The notes beneath the pieces are model-generated. The model did not search any database, was not told the origin of the DNA, and was given only the letters and a program-made list of their open reading frames with translations. Positions 25,236-33,564 of a stretch of 44,638 nt of DNA are shown here, in pieces (position 1 is the stretch's first letter; each line of letters opens with the position of its first letter). Position numbers and translations under genes: made by a program. The stretch lies in assembly GCA_002388665.1 (NCBI GenBank), contig DGMY01000002.1:1-44638 (forward strand), given 5' to 3'. Source of the DNA: Opitutia bacterium UBA4506. Lineage in GTDB: Bacteria; Verrucomicrobiota; Verrucomicrobiia; Opitutales; Puniceicoccaceae.

Positions 25236-25280
25236 CGAATTTTTGGTGGTTTACGCGAATCGAAGCCGCACCCACCGCTA

Positions 25281-27308
25281 ATGAAAGAAGAAAAAGACAG
25301 GAAGACGCCACAGCGCCCGCCTCAACCCGACCGTTTCCAGCCGAAGGTCTTAATGATCTGGCTCGGAATCATCGCGGCCATATTTGCCCTTTATGCTCTG
25401 AGTGACCAACAACGGGTCTCTATGAAGAAGCTCAGCGTTCCTGAGGTGATTCAGGCAGTTGAGAAGGGAGACATTATCAGCGGTACGATCAAGAACGATC
25501 CGACCGGTGGACAAGAGTGGTACATCATCAGCGGTGAGATCGCTCCGGATGGTAAGACGGCGCAAGAGGTTAAGGATGATACTGCACTGAAGGCGGATCG
25601 ATTCGAGGCCAGAGGTCGACTGACTGAAGCGGACTATACCGAGATTAGGAAAGCGTTTCGCGAAGAACCCGCCAGCACTTTCCTGACCGACCTGATCCTG
25701 AACATTGTTCCATTTCTACTGATCATCGGTCTGTTGTATTTCCTCTTTATTCGTCAGCTGCGCAACGCAGGCCGTGGAGCAATGAGTTTCGGGAAAAGCA
25801 AAGCGAAGATGCTAACCCGAGACCGCGAGAAGATTCTTTTCCGCGATGTTGCTGGTTGTGACGAAGCAAAGGAAGAGGTCAGTGAGATCGTCGACTTTCT
25901 CAAGGATCCCAAGCGTTTCCAACGCATCGGGGGTAAGATTCCTAAAGGTGTCCTGATGGTGGGTCCTCCGGGCACGGGTAAGACTCTCCTGGCCAAGGCA
26001 GTTGCTGGCGAGGCGGATGTGCCGTTTTTCACGATCTCCGGCTCGGACTTCGTGGAGATGTTTGTCGGTGTGGGTGCCGCCCGGGTACGGGATATGTTTG
26101 AGCAGGCCCGTAAGAACTCTCCTTGTATTATCTTTATCGATGAAATCGACGCGGTTGGCCGTCAGCGCGGAGCCGGTCTCGGTGGGGGCAATGACGAGCG
26201 TGAGCAGACGCTGAACTCTCTACTCGTAGAGATGGACGGCTTCGACGGTCACGAAGGCATTATCGTCATCGCCGCGACGAACCGTCCTGACGTTCTTGAC
26301 CGGGCGTTGTTGCGTCCAGGCCGATTCGACCGTCAGGTCGTGATTGATCCGCCCGATCTCGTCGGACGGGAGGAGATCCTCCAGGTTCACGCTCGAAAGA
26401 TTAAGCTTTCGAAAGCAGTGGATCTACACGTTTTGGCGCGGTCAACCCCCGGTTTTGCCGGTGCCGATTTGGCCAATCTGCTGAACGAGGGAGCGTTGAT
26501 CGCGGCCCGCCGTTCGAAGAAAGAGGTAGATATGGGCGACCTCGAAGAGGCTCGCGAGAAGATCTCATTTGGTCGCGAACGCCGTCGCCTGATGGATGAT
26601 GAGGACAAGAAGATTACAGCGTACCACGAAGCGGGTCACGCCATTGTCCAAGCGGTAATCGACGACGGTCATTTGCCGGTCCACAAGGTGACCATCATTC
26701 CTCGTGGTCAAAGCCTCGGAAGTACGATGTTTACTCCGAAGAAAGATATCCTGAATCAGGCCAAGAAGCGGGCCGAGAACCAAATTTGCTGCGCGATGGG
26801 TGGCCGGATCGCCGAGGAGCTCGTCCTGGACGAGATCACCAGTGGTGCTTCCGGTGATATCAAGATGGCCACAAAGATGGCCCGCCGCATGGTTTGTGAC
26901 TGGGGAATGAGTGATCTGGGACCGATCGCCTTTGGCGACAACCAGGACCATATTTTCCTCGGGAAAGAGATCTCCCGCGACCAGAACTATTCTGAAGCTA
27001 CGGCGCAGGCCATTGACAAGGCGATTCACTCGATCGTAGTGAAGCAGTATCAGCGCTGTCATAGTATTCTGGAAGAGCATATGGAACACCTCCATACCTT
27101 GGCCGACGCGCTCCTCGAGTTCGAAACAGTCGAAGGGAAGCACGTCCATGAGATTATCGATACGGGATCGCTGCAGACTGAGGTCACTCGCCTGGAGCCC
27201 GTGCGGATTACGACAGGCAAGGCAGACGAAGAGGATAAGAGTTCGGAAAAGTCGGGTGAGAAGAAGGAGATGGACGGAGGTCCGGAACCCTCGGGATTGC
27301 CCGCCTGA
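25281..27308 (+). CDS. ftsH: ATP-dependent zinc metalloprotease FtsH
   Basis: FtsH is a membrane-bound hexameric AAA+ protease that degrades misassembled membrane proteins and some regulators. This 675-residue copy has two transmembrane helices (about 24-41 and 138-157) flanking a periplasmic domain, Walker A GPPGTGKT (228-235), Walker B IIFIDEID (283-290), the second region of homology with arginine fingers near R346/R349 (ATNRPDVLDRALLRPGRFD), and the zinc motif HEAGH (449-453). The third zinc ligand lies in the LVLDEITSGASGD region. A 30-40 residue acidic/Lys-rich tail extends beyond the protease domain. It is 45 nt downstream of tilS and is probably co-transcribed. Confidence 0.98.
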   Translation: MKEEKDRKTPQRPPQPDRFQPKVLMIWLGIIAAIFALYALSDQQRVSMKKLSVPEVIQAVEKGDIISGTIKNDPTGGQEWYIISGEIAPDGKTAQEVKDDTALKADRFEARGRLTEADYTEIRKAFREEPASTFLTDLILNIVPFLLIIGLLYFLFIRQLRNAGRGAMSFGKSKAKMLTRDREKILFRDVAGCDEAKEEVSEIVDFLKDPKRFQRIGGKIPKGVLMVGPPGTGKTLLAKAVAGEADVPFFTISGSDFVEMFVGVGAARVRDMFEQARKNSPCIIFIDEIDAVGRQRGAGLGGGNDEREQTLNSLLVEMDGFDGHEGIIVIAATNRPDVLDRALLRPGRFDRQVVIDPPDLVGREEILQVHARKIKLSKAVDLHVLARSTPGFAGADLANLLNEGALIAARRSKKEVDMGDLEEAREKISFGRERRRLMDDEDKKITAYHEAGHAIVQAVIDDGHLPVHKVTIIPRGQSLGSTMFTPKKDILNQAKKRAENQICCAMGGRIAEELVLDEITSGASGDIKMATKMARRMVCDWGMSDLGPIAFGDNQDHIFLGKEISRDQNYSEATAQAIDKAIHSIVVKQYQRCHSILEEHMEHLHTLADALLEFETVEGKHVHEIIDTGSLQTEVTRLEPVRITTGKADEEDKSSEKSGEKKEMDGGPEPSGLPA

Positions 27309-27380
27309 TCTCGCCGAGCTCAACACTCTCGCGCGATACAACCGATTCATCCCGTGGGAACAGAAAGTCCTAGGCGGCGT

Positions 27381-28352
27381 ATGCCGGCTGAGTGGGAACC
27401 TCACCAAGGTACCCTCATCTACTGGCCAACGAATCCAAATCAGTACCTGTACGGGTCTGCCAGTGATTTCAAGAACGTTCAGGACTCGTTCCTGCGGCTC
27501 GTCGATGTCGTCAGTGCGCATGAGTCGGTCTATGTAGTCGCCGATCCATCTTCGAGGGATGAGGCCGAGTCAATTCTCGGCCGGCGGGCGACGATTCATT
27601 CCTTCCCCCTCGATGATGCCTGGGCCCGCGATGCTGCACCGACAATTGTTCACGACGACGGGGGCCGGGCTGCGGTCTGCTGGAGATTTACCGGCTGGGG
27701 TGGTCGCTTTTCGCCAATTGCTCATGATGCCCGTGCGGCGCAGAACGCTGCGGATTGCCTTGAGATTCCTTCGATTGTCAGTAAGCTGGGTCTCGAAGGT
27801 GGCGGGGTCCATTCGAACGGGCAGGGGACTTTGCTGACCACCACCGCAGTGCTTGGAGATCCGAACCGGAATCCAGGTCGAACTTTTCCAGAACTTCAGA
27901 AGGAATTGGCTCTGACGCTCGGCGCCTCAAAAGTGGTTTCGCTGCCCCGTGGATTTGACGGGGATGACACCGGAGGGCACGTCGATGTGATTGCATCATT
28001 CGCTCCGGACGGAGTGGTTCTCTTGAATGAATGCACGGACTCCAATGATCCCAATATTGAAGGATCGAAAGAGAACCGCCGCGCACTGACAGAAGAAAAA
28101 TTGGATGTTGTTTCAGTTCCACAGCCCGCAGCCCGATTTTCGGGTGGTGACCGGCTCGCCTATAGTTATCTAAACTTCTACCCGTGCAACGGTGCAGTCA
28201 TTGCACCGAGTTTCGGCGACACGAAGGACGACTACTTTTGTGGATTGCTGGAGGAATTTTTTCCCGACAGGGAGATCATCAGCATCGATGCGAGAGCCTT
28301 CTATCTCGGCGGTGGCGGCATTCATTGCGTTACACAGCCGATCCTCCGCTAA
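27381..28352 (+). CDS. Agmatine deiminase-family protein
   Basis: A 323-residue member of the peptidylarginine/agmatine deiminase family, expected to hydrolyse agmatine (or a related guanidine) to N-carbamoyl-putrescine and ammonia, a step in putrescine synthesis. Signature motifs are in order: LDDAWARDAAP (78-87), TGWGG, LEGGGVHSNGQGT, GGHVDV with H200 and D202, and the catalytic cysteine C316 in GGGGIHCVTQ. The ATG at 27381 begins the family-like MPAEWEPHQGT and has AGGCGG just upstream. A GTG at 27354 would add nine residues. It follows ftsH after 72 nt and is followed by a clear terminator. Confidence 0.92.
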   Translation: MPAEWEPHQGTLIYWPTNPNQYLYGSASDFKNVQDSFLRLVDVVSAHESVYVVADPSSRDEAESILGRRATIHSFPLDDAWARDAAPTIVHDDGGRAAVCWRFTGWGGRFSPIAHDARAAQNAADCLEIPSIVSKLGLEGGGVHSNGQGTLLTTTAVLGDPNRNPGRTFPELQKELALTLGASKVVSLPRGFDGDDTGGHVDVIASFAPDGVVLLNECTDSNDPNIEGSKENRRALTEEKLDVVSVPQPAARFSGGDRLAYSYLNFYPCNGAVIAPSFGDTKDDYFCGLLEEFFPDREIISIDARAFYLGGGGIHCVTQPILR

Positions 28353-28362
28353 GGTCCCGCGG

Positions 28363-28390
28363 TGATCGGAACGCCGATCGAAATTTTTTT
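28363..28390 (+). terminator. Rho-independent terminator
   Basis: Stem GATCGG (28364-28369) with CCGATC (28374-28379) around an AACG tetraloop is followed by GAAATTTTTTT. It lies 11 nt after the agmatine-deiminase stop and closes the tilS-ftsH unit before the tRNA gene. Confidence 0.75.
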
Positions 28391-28469
28391 CCGAAATTCC
28401 CCTTGCTCAATTGGGAAGGAACTCCTTAGTTTCTCCAGCTTCTCTGATTCGCACGAATTGGAAACGGAC

Positions 28470-28554
28470 GCCCGGGTGGTGGAATTGGCAGACACGCTGG
28501 ATTTAGGTTCCAGTGCCGAAAGGTGTGAGGGTTCAAGTCCCTCCCCGGGCACCA
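28470..28554 (+). tRNA. tRNA-Leu (anticodon TAG)
   Basis: A complete class II tRNA of 85 nt with an encoded CCA end. The acceptor arms GCCCGGG (28470-28476) and CCCGGGC (28544-28550) pair fully, with discriminator A at 28551. The anticodon stem CTGGA/TCCAG (28497-28501, 28509-28513) encloses a seven-base loop with TAG at 28504-28506. A long variable arm and a T-loop GTTCAAGTCC follow. It reads CUA codons and, through wobble, perhaps other CUN codons. Confidence 0.98.
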
Positions 28555-28697
28555 CTCTATTTAAAGGCCTTGCGGGGCGATTGAGGTTTTTTTTGAGGGC
28601 GGGTCCAAAAACCGCAAATATGTACATTTTATGCGATTTTTGGTGCATTTCCTGTCATCACACTGGATCTTTTTGGAGATTAGTCCAGTGACGCAGG
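28555..28697 (+). terminator. Possible terminator after tRNA-Leu
   Basis: An eight-T run at 28587-28594 follows a weak stem (CCTT with GAGG, one G-U pair) about 35 nt past the tRNA. The T-run is the strongest part and probably ends the tRNA transcript. The rest of the stretch shows no gene. Confidence 0.35.
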
Positions 28698-28737
28698 GGA
28701 TTCATTTCGGCCGAAATCCGGGTCACGAAATGAATCC
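28698..28737. repeat. 12-bp inverted repeat with overlapping 14-bp palindrome
   Basis: Arms GGATTCATTTCG (28698-28709) and CGAAATGAATCC (28726-28737) are perfectly complementary over 12 bp. The left arm also belongs to a 14-bp perfect palindrome ATTTCGGCCGAAAT (28704-28717). Outside lie further pairing sets, GTGAC/GTCAC and GTCC/GGAC. It lies about 145 nt past tRNA-Leu and 125 nt before the next gene. This may be an operator, recombination site or RNA switch; its role is unknown. Confidence 0.55.
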
Positions 28738-28861
28738 GGACAATTGACTGAGCCTTCCTCCTTTGTCGGACTGGGGACGCACCGACCTCTAAAAGTTTGG
28801 GAAACTCGTCGATTTTCTCATTTTGTTTTTACGAACATTTCTTCAACCTCGGGGAGTGAAG

Positions 28862-30154
28862 GTGTTTTTCCGATCGATTTTGTTTTTCAGTTTGCTTTGG
28901 GGCGGGTGCCTGAATGGACAGGAGATTTTTCTGGGAGGAACCGAATTTATCTTGGCGCGGGAGAAAAGTGGTAGCCAACGGGAGATACAGACCTTCTATC
29001 CCTACGGAGAAAAAGAGCGCACTTGGGAGCAGCGCATCGAAGTTCATTATTATCCCGACCTGCGCCAACCACGCCGGGTGGTCATGACTGTACTGGAGAG
29101 ATTGCGAAAGATGTATCCCGATCTCACCTATAAATTCCTTCCCAAGCCTGAGAGCGATCGAGCGGGTATCTCGTACCTGGTCTCGACCGAAGGAGAGACG
29201 GAGGTTCGCCTGGAGTTTATTCTCTACGTCCAGCAACCGGATGTGACCGGGCTGATCGCCTATCGTTTTACCTACCGCAGCCGCGGCCCCGATGCCCGCT
29301 ACGCCCGTACGCTCTTTCGCGGAAAGTGGGACTATTACGAGCGCGCATTTATTGAGACCCAGTGGCCGGAGTCCCTTGAGGATCGGAGTCGAGTGAGTGC
29401 GCCGGGGATTTTTGCGATGGGTGCGAGCGAATTTGGGGAATCGATGGACGACGTCGTTCCCGTGGAAAGTCGTTCATTGACGGTCCGACTACCGGAGGGA
29501 CGCACCCTGGAGGTCGACAAGGGATTTCTTGAGAAGCACGGCGTCACTGCAAGGATCCCATTTTTCTACTTCTCCGTTCCCAAGAACACAGAGAACCTCT
29601 TTATCGAATACCAGAAGCAAGGCGTGCCCGAAGTGTTGAAGCTGAGCTTGGCCGGACCGGATATGCAGCTCGTTGAGAACCTTCGGGTGTTTCCGTTTCT
29701 ACTGCCCAATGCGAGCGGCAACGCCCGCCTGTGGGAGTCCTCTGGAAAGTTGAGACGGAAGATCGAGGAAGAGTATTTGAATGGTTGGGACGACGTACGC
29801 GTTTTCGAACCGTTTCTGACCATTGTGGGCCCCTCCCAGGCCTTTGTGTGCTTGGCGTCCTTCGCGGACAAGGAGGGCAATCGAATGTTCGCGCGGTTCA
29901 CCTTGATTATGCCACCCGTGGGCGAACGCGCGATTTTGGTGTTTTCCCAAGTGGATCCTCGTTTTGCGTCGGTGAAGCGTCTTGAGGACCTTGAAAGTGG
30001 TGGAGTCATGGCTGGAGTGGCGCATTCCATTCGATTTCTAAATCCGGTCCGGCGTATCGTGGACGAGCCGGTAGTTGAGCCGACCGTGACAATTCCACCA
30101 GCGGAATCGACCGAAACTTTCCAACTGCCCTATGACTTTGATCGAAAACCCTGA
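28862..30154 (+). CDS. Secreted protein of unknown function
   Basis: A 430-residue protein with a signal peptide (FFRSILFFSLLWGGCLNGQE), starting at GTG 28862 preceded by GGGGAG; a TTG at 28823 would add 13 residues of doubtful value. A Cys in the signal region (GGC) leaves open a lipoprotein. The body is beta-rich and contains many aromatic and charged residues (IEVHYYPDLRQPRRVVMTVLE, RGKWDYYERAFIETQWPESL), with no family I recognise. The 3' end overlaps the DUF4126 gene by 23 nt, so the two are probably translationally coupled. Confidence 0.65.
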   Translation: MFFRSILFFSLLWGGCLNGQEIFLGGTEFILAREKSGSQREIQTFYPYGEKERTWEQRIEVHYYPDLRQPRRVVMTVLERLRKMYPDLTYKFLPKPESDRAGISYLVSTEGETEVRLEFILYVQQPDVTGLIAYRFTYRSRGPDARYARTLFRGKWDYYERAFIETQWPESLEDRSRVSAPGIFAMGASEFGESMDDVVPVESRSLTVRLPEGRTLEVDKGFLEKHGVTARIPFFYFSVPKNTENLFIEYQKQGVPEVLKLSLAGPDMQLVENLRVFPFLLPNASGNARLWESSGKLRRKIEEEYLNGWDDVRVFEPFLTIVGPSQAFVCLASFADKEGNRMFARFTLIMPPVGERAILVFSQVDPRFASVKRLEDLESGGVMAGVAHSIRFLNPVRRIVDEPVVEPTVTIPPAESTETFQLPYDFDRKP

Positions 30155-30779
30155 GCAGCTGACTCAGGTAACGGCGATCTTTGCCGGATTAGCCCTCAGC
30201 GCGGCGGCTGGGCTGCGGGTGTTCCTACCACTGTTGGCGCTGGCGGTGGCCAGCCGGATGGGCTATGTCGATTTGGGGAATCAGTTCGAGTGGCTGAGTA
30301 ACCCCATGATTCTGCTGGTACTCGGAACAGCCACTGTGGTCGAAGTCGCTTCCTACTATCTGCCGTGGGTGGACAATCTGCTGGATACAGTGGCCACCCC
30401 CGCGGCGATCGGAAGTGGTACTTTGATCGCGACAGCTTTGTTGCCCGAGATGAACTCAGCGCTCCAGTGGGGCCTCGGGTTGTTGCTGGGTGGTGGACCA
30501 GCGGCAGTTGTCCAAGGTACGACGGTAGTCACGCGAGGGGCCTCGACAGCGACCAGCGGCGGCCTTGCGAACCCTATCGTCGCTACGGCGGAAACCGGCG
30601 GCAGTATTGCGGTAGCGGGGCTGGCTTTTGTCGTTCCGTTGTTGATCGGCGTACTCGTCATCTTTGTCGTGGGGTACTTGTTGATTCGTATCGTTCGTTT
30701 TCTATTCCGCCGCCGTCGGAGTTCGACGGGTGCATACAATGATCCCCGCGAAGACTCCTCTCAACCTCCGCAGTCCTAG
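30132..30779 (+). CDS. DUF4126 membrane protein
   Basis: A 215-residue integral membrane protein of the DUF4126 family. The N-terminal half reads LSAAAGLRVFLPLLALAVASRMGYVDL, and further hydrophobic helices lie near residues 60-78, 92-130 and 157-190, followed by an arginine-rich C-terminal tail (FRRRRSS). The PWVDNLLDTVATPAAIGSG stretch is typical of the family. The function is not established. Its start codon lies inside the end of the preceding gene (23-nt overlap), suggesting a shared job. A hairpin TCACC/GGTGA (30810-30825) lies 30 nt downstream. Confidence 0.85.
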   Translation: MTLIENPEQLTQVTAIFAGLALSAAAGLRVFLPLLALAVASRMGYVDLGNQFEWLSNPMILLVLGTATVVEVASYYLPWVDNLLDTVATPAAIGSGTLIATALLPEMNSALQWGLGLLLGGGPAAVVQGTTVVTRGASTATSGGLANPIVATAETGGSIAVAGLAFVVPLLIGVLVIFVVGYLLIRIVRFLFRRRRSSTGAYNDPREDSSQPPQS

Positions 30780-30809
30780 TGCTCTCCAAAACCCGACCGA
30801 CATTCTCCT

Positions 30810-30828
30810 TCACCACGACCGGTGATTT
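30810..30828 (+). terminator. Weak hairpin with T-run after DUF4126 gene
   Basis: TCACC (30810-30814) with GGTGA (30821-30825) and a 6-nt loop is followed by TTT-GATCG-TTT. The stem is short, so it is only a possible terminator before the thioesterase gene. Confidence 0.35.
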
Positions 30829-30862
30829 GATCGTTTAGAACTGCCGATAATCCAAACCTCTG

Positions 30863-31315
30863 ATGAAGAAAGAATTTTCCATTCGCCACCGTATAGCATT
30901 CTCCGAGACCGACATGGCGGGGATCGTCCATTTCTCGAATTTTTTCCGGTACATGGAGTTGGCTGAGGGTGCGTTTTTCCTACAGATGGAGCAGGAGCTA
31001 ATTCTGCGGGAGGAGGGAGTCATCCACGGGTGGCCGAGGGTGCGGGCTTCGTGTGACTACAAAGCGCCCATATCTTTTGGGGACGAGATTGAGATCGTAC
31101 TGATGGTCAATGAGGTCAAGGTCCGCGCCATCGAGTTCGCGTTTTCGTTCTACCGTGTCGAGGGACAGGAGCGTCAGGAGAAGATTGCCCGCGGCAAAAT
31201 GACGACCGTTCATGTCGTTCGCAGAACCGGCCAGGGCGTGCATGACATGGAGGCGCTGGCGATACCCGAGCCCTTCATCTCAAAGCTTCGGGATTGGGCC
31301 GTTGTCGAGGGTTGA
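30863..31315 (+). CDS. YbgC-like acyl-CoA thioesterase (hotdog fold)
   Basis: A 150-residue hotdog-fold protein of the 4HBT/YbgC family, expected to hydrolyse acyl-CoA thioesters. The signature FSETDMAGIVHFSNFFRYME (about 13-32) contains the catalytic Asp and the family's HxxNF stretch. The central strand VRASCDYKAPISFGDEIEIV is also typical. It is cytoplasmic and the length is normal. In E. coli ybgC lies with tol-pal, but no tol gene is adjacent here. The true substrate (short-chain or aromatic acyl-CoA) cannot be determined. Confidence 0.88.
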   Translation: MKKEFSIRHRIAFSETDMAGIVHFSNFFRYMELAEGAFFLQMEQELILREEGVIHGWPRVRASCDYKAPISFGDEIEIVLMVNEVKVRAIEFAFSFYRVEGQERQEKIARGKMTTVHVVRRTGQGVHDMEALAIPEPFISKLRDWAVVEG

Positions 31316-31385
31316 GCCCCTTTTATGCGAAACGGGATTCCCGCGTACGCGTGGCAGATCCGATGGGAGGCCAACGCATGCACCC

Positions 31386-31754
31386 TCAGGCTGCCGGTAT
31401 ATTCTGGCGGACTATGGATGCGATATTCATGGCCGCGAAAGAGAGAAATACACTATTCAACGCGAGGCCAAACATTGCTGAGAGGCGGGTTCCTTTATCA
31501 TCGGGATCCGAGTAACGATAGGCGATGATCCCCCAGAAGAGACCGAGGATCGGGACGAGAAAATAGAGTAGGATGATGATGCTCATCAGCGTGATGATCC
31601 CCGGTTGGCCCATCTCGGAGAGCGTACGAAATGCCCCGCCCAAATTGAGGATCAGCAGGAGCCCGAACGAGGCGACAGGAGAAATGATGGAGCGAATACT
31701 GGAAGATCGCCAAACGGTCGAGTCATCTGAAAATTCGGTTTCGGGAGTGATCAT
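31386..31754 (-). CDS. Small three-helix membrane protein
   Basis: A 122-residue protein with about three transmembrane segments: SPVASFGLLLILNLGGAF, IITLMSIIILLYFLVPILGLFWGIIAY and SAMFGLALNSVFLSFAAM. The N-terminal 25 residues are polar and Ser-rich. I do not recognise a family. It is 31 nt downstream of the secreted 265-residue gene, on the same strand, and convergent with the thioesterase gene. Confidence 0.6.
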   Translation of the reverse strand: MITPETEFSDDSTVWRSSSIRSIISPVASFGLLLILNLGGAFRTLSEMGQPGIITLMSIIILLYFLVPILGLFWGIIAYRYSDPDDKGTRLSAMFGLALNSVFLSFAAMNIASIVRQNIPAA

Positions 31755-31785
31755 AAGCGTAGAATGCGGGCAACCGTTGGTTGAA

Positions 31786-32583
31786 TCAATCCTCTGGGGA
31801 GTCGGATGGCTCCGTGTCCACGGATTCCGAGGATGTCTCCTCCATCAAGATTTCCTCTGGCGGGGACTTCGCTCTCGCAATGGCCACCCGTAACCAGAGA
31901 TTTTCGCGCTCGGTAAGATTACCGCTATCGATAATCTCTTCGCAGTATCTCAACACCCGGGGGTGACTCGCCGAGTAGCGCTCGAGAGTCAGCAACGCGG
32001 CTTGGAAGGTCGCGTCGAGGTAGGCGGCTTTGCGATCCTCCTCGGACTTCTCCGAGTCTTGATAGGCCGCCAGGGCGCCGGAGTACTTCGCCAGTGACAG
32101 AGTCGTCACCAGCGATTCGATGGGAGCCTTGGTACCAGTCGCGAAAAAGTATCCCCAGAGCAGGTTTATTGTCCCGGGGCTATCCGGATGCATCCCGAGA
32201 ATGTTGGGAGCGTCGGCTTCGAGGTATTCATCGAGACCGTTGGCTGCAAAGTACTCTTTGGCCTCCGCTGTGTTGGAAAACCAGAGGGCGGTAATGACGG
32301 GACTGAGAGATTCTTCGGGCAGTTGTCCCCAGATCTCCATCCATTCAGGGATCTGATCACTGTTTGCAGACATCACCTGGCTGGCAAAGCCAACCAGAGG
32401 TGCCTGTTCTTTTGCTTCGGCCAGTTTTCCGCTCTCGGCGAGCGTGAGAATCATTTCGGGCATCGATGCGGGGTCGGGCGCCCGGTAGTAGTTCATCATC
32501 CATTCATTGGGATCTTCGATATCAGCGTAGCCGGATAGGATCGGTAGAAAGATGAAAAATAGGATGCGCTGCAAGGTATGCAT
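31786..32583 (-). CDS. Secreted helical protein of unknown function
   Basis: A 265-residue exported protein with a signal peptide (MHTLQRILFFIFLPILSGYA). The mature part is largely helical, beginning DPNEWMMNYYRAPDP. Several repeated helix pairs resemble a TPR/Sel1-like solenoid (LAESGKLAEAKEQAP, LSLAKYSGALAAYQDSEK). Similar proteins occur as hypotheticals in several bacterial groups. The C-terminus is acidic and low-complexity. It lies 48 nt downstream of the DUF5069 gene in a minus-strand run. Confidence 0.65.
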   Translation of the reverse strand: MHTLQRILFFIFLPILSGYADIEDPNEWMMNYYRAPDPASMPEMILTLAESGKLAEAKEQAPLVGFASQVMSANSDQIPEWMEIWGQLPEESLSPVITALWFSNTAEAKEYFAANGLDEYLEADAPNILGMHPDSPGTINLLWGYFFATGTKAPIESLVTTLSLAKYSGALAAYQDSEKSEEDRKAAYLDATFQAALLTLERYSASHPRVLRYCEEIIDSGNLTERENLWLRVAIARAKSPPEEILMEETSSESVDTEPSDSPED

Positions 32584-32631
32584 AGATGGAAAAACGACGG
32601 AGTATTCGGGAAGGGTTTTTAGGGATTGATC

Positions 32632-33060
32632 CTAGATCTTTCGACCTTCGTCGTATTCAAAATATTCGATCATGGTTTGAATTTCGTCGCGATTTTCCAA
32701 CGAGCTCGAGCGTTTCCGCTTCGCCAGAACCTCGGCCACCGGATCGTTCCAACCCAGCTTTTTGACAAATGAATTCCAGATATGGAGATCATTTTCATCA
32801 AGGTCTCGCCCGTTCGCCATGCACCAGTCGAGAATTTCGTTGTCGGTTCCTCCTTCGAGGGTTCGGGTGCGAAGATCTTCGTACGAGACTCGAAGAAACT
32901 GGCAGCAGCGTCCGTCGAGGCTGATCCCAATGTTCTGGTGGAAGTCTTCACGCAGGGTCCCCGAAGCGAATTTGCGAACTTTGTCCAACATGCGGGCAAA
33001 GTAGATCATGCCGTTCGTTTCTTGGTAGGCGGTAATCGGTGTCTCTGTCTCTGTGGTCAT
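32632..33060 (-). CDS. DUF5069 domain protein
   Basis: A 142-residue cytoplasmic protein of the DUF5069 family, a group I associate with Verrucomicrobiota and some cyanobacteria and planctomycetes. Typical elements are IYFARMLDKVRKFA near the N-terminus, QNIGISLDGRCCQFLRVSYED in the centre, and EILDWCMANGR...WNSFVKKLGWND later. The domain is small and helical; no activity is known. The gene lies between the DUF167 gene (114-bp gap) and the secreted helical protein gene. Confidence 0.82.
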   Translation of the reverse strand: MTTETETPITAYQETNGMIYFARMLDKVRKFASGTLREDFHQNIGISLDGRCCQFLRVSYEDLRTRTLEGGTDNEILDWCMANGRDLDENDLHIWNSFVKKLGWNDPVAEVLAKRKRSSSLENRDEIQTMIEYFEYDEGRKI

Positions 33061-33174
33061 TGCGTCAGATTGCTAAAGTTGAAGATTGATATGTAGGATG
33101 CTTTCGTCCGGTTGCGGACCCGGTCGGCGGGCTAAATTGTGCGATACCCTAATCTGGAGAGAACCGGTTCGGTT

Positions 33175-33399
33175 TCAATCCTCGATCAGGATCTGCTTGT
33201 ACGATGAAGTGGCTCCTTTCGAAATCTTGATCATGGATTTGGGACAACCGAAACTCTTGGACAGTAAGCGGATCAACTCCTCATTGGCCTTTCCATCGAC
33301 AGGGGGAGACTTCAGAAACGCCTTCCAGGTTCCGTCTTCCATCTCCGTCAGCTCGCTTCGCTTTGCGTTTGGTTTTACCTTGATTGATATTTTTCTCAC
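33175..33399 (-). CDS. DUF167/YggU family protein
   Basis: A 74-residue protein of the DUF167 (YggU, UPF0235) family. It keeps the family's KVKPNAKR start, LKSPPVDGKANEELI centre and GATSSYKQ end. The fold is a small alpha/beta domain. The role is unknown; in other bacteria it often lies near yggT/pyrroline-type genes, not seen here. It is separated from the downstream DUF5069 gene by 114 bp. Confidence 0.88.
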   Translation of the reverse strand: MRKISIKVKPNAKRSELTEMEDGTWKAFLKSPPVDGKANEELIRLLSKSFGCPKSMIKISKGATSSYKQILIED

Positions 33400-33564
33400 G
33401 AGAAACTGGCGGCTTGGGTGCTTGGCCGCTTGGGTGCGCGATCTGTCGGCGTCCGGGACGGCGAAGGGGATTAGTGGATTTCAGCATCGCCAACCGGCCC
33501 GCATGGGGGATGGAACTCTTGGATTCTCATGCGGGTCCGAAAGCACCGATCGGGTCAGGCCTTG
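33400..33564. other. Spacer with long hairpin and short direct repeat
   Basis: GCTTGGGTGC occurs twice (33412-33421 and 33428-33437). A hairpin with a CCCGCAT (33498-33504)/ATGCGGG (33529-33535) core extends inward by five more pairs, three of them G-U. It lies about 30 nt past the stop of the Gfo/Idh/MocA gene and may terminate it, though no U-tract follows. Confidence 0.4.

Noticed and set aside
26565..27521. Minus-strand 318-codon open frame
   Set aside because: It lies antisense to the ftsH protease domain and the start of the deiminase gene, both secure, so it is not a gene.
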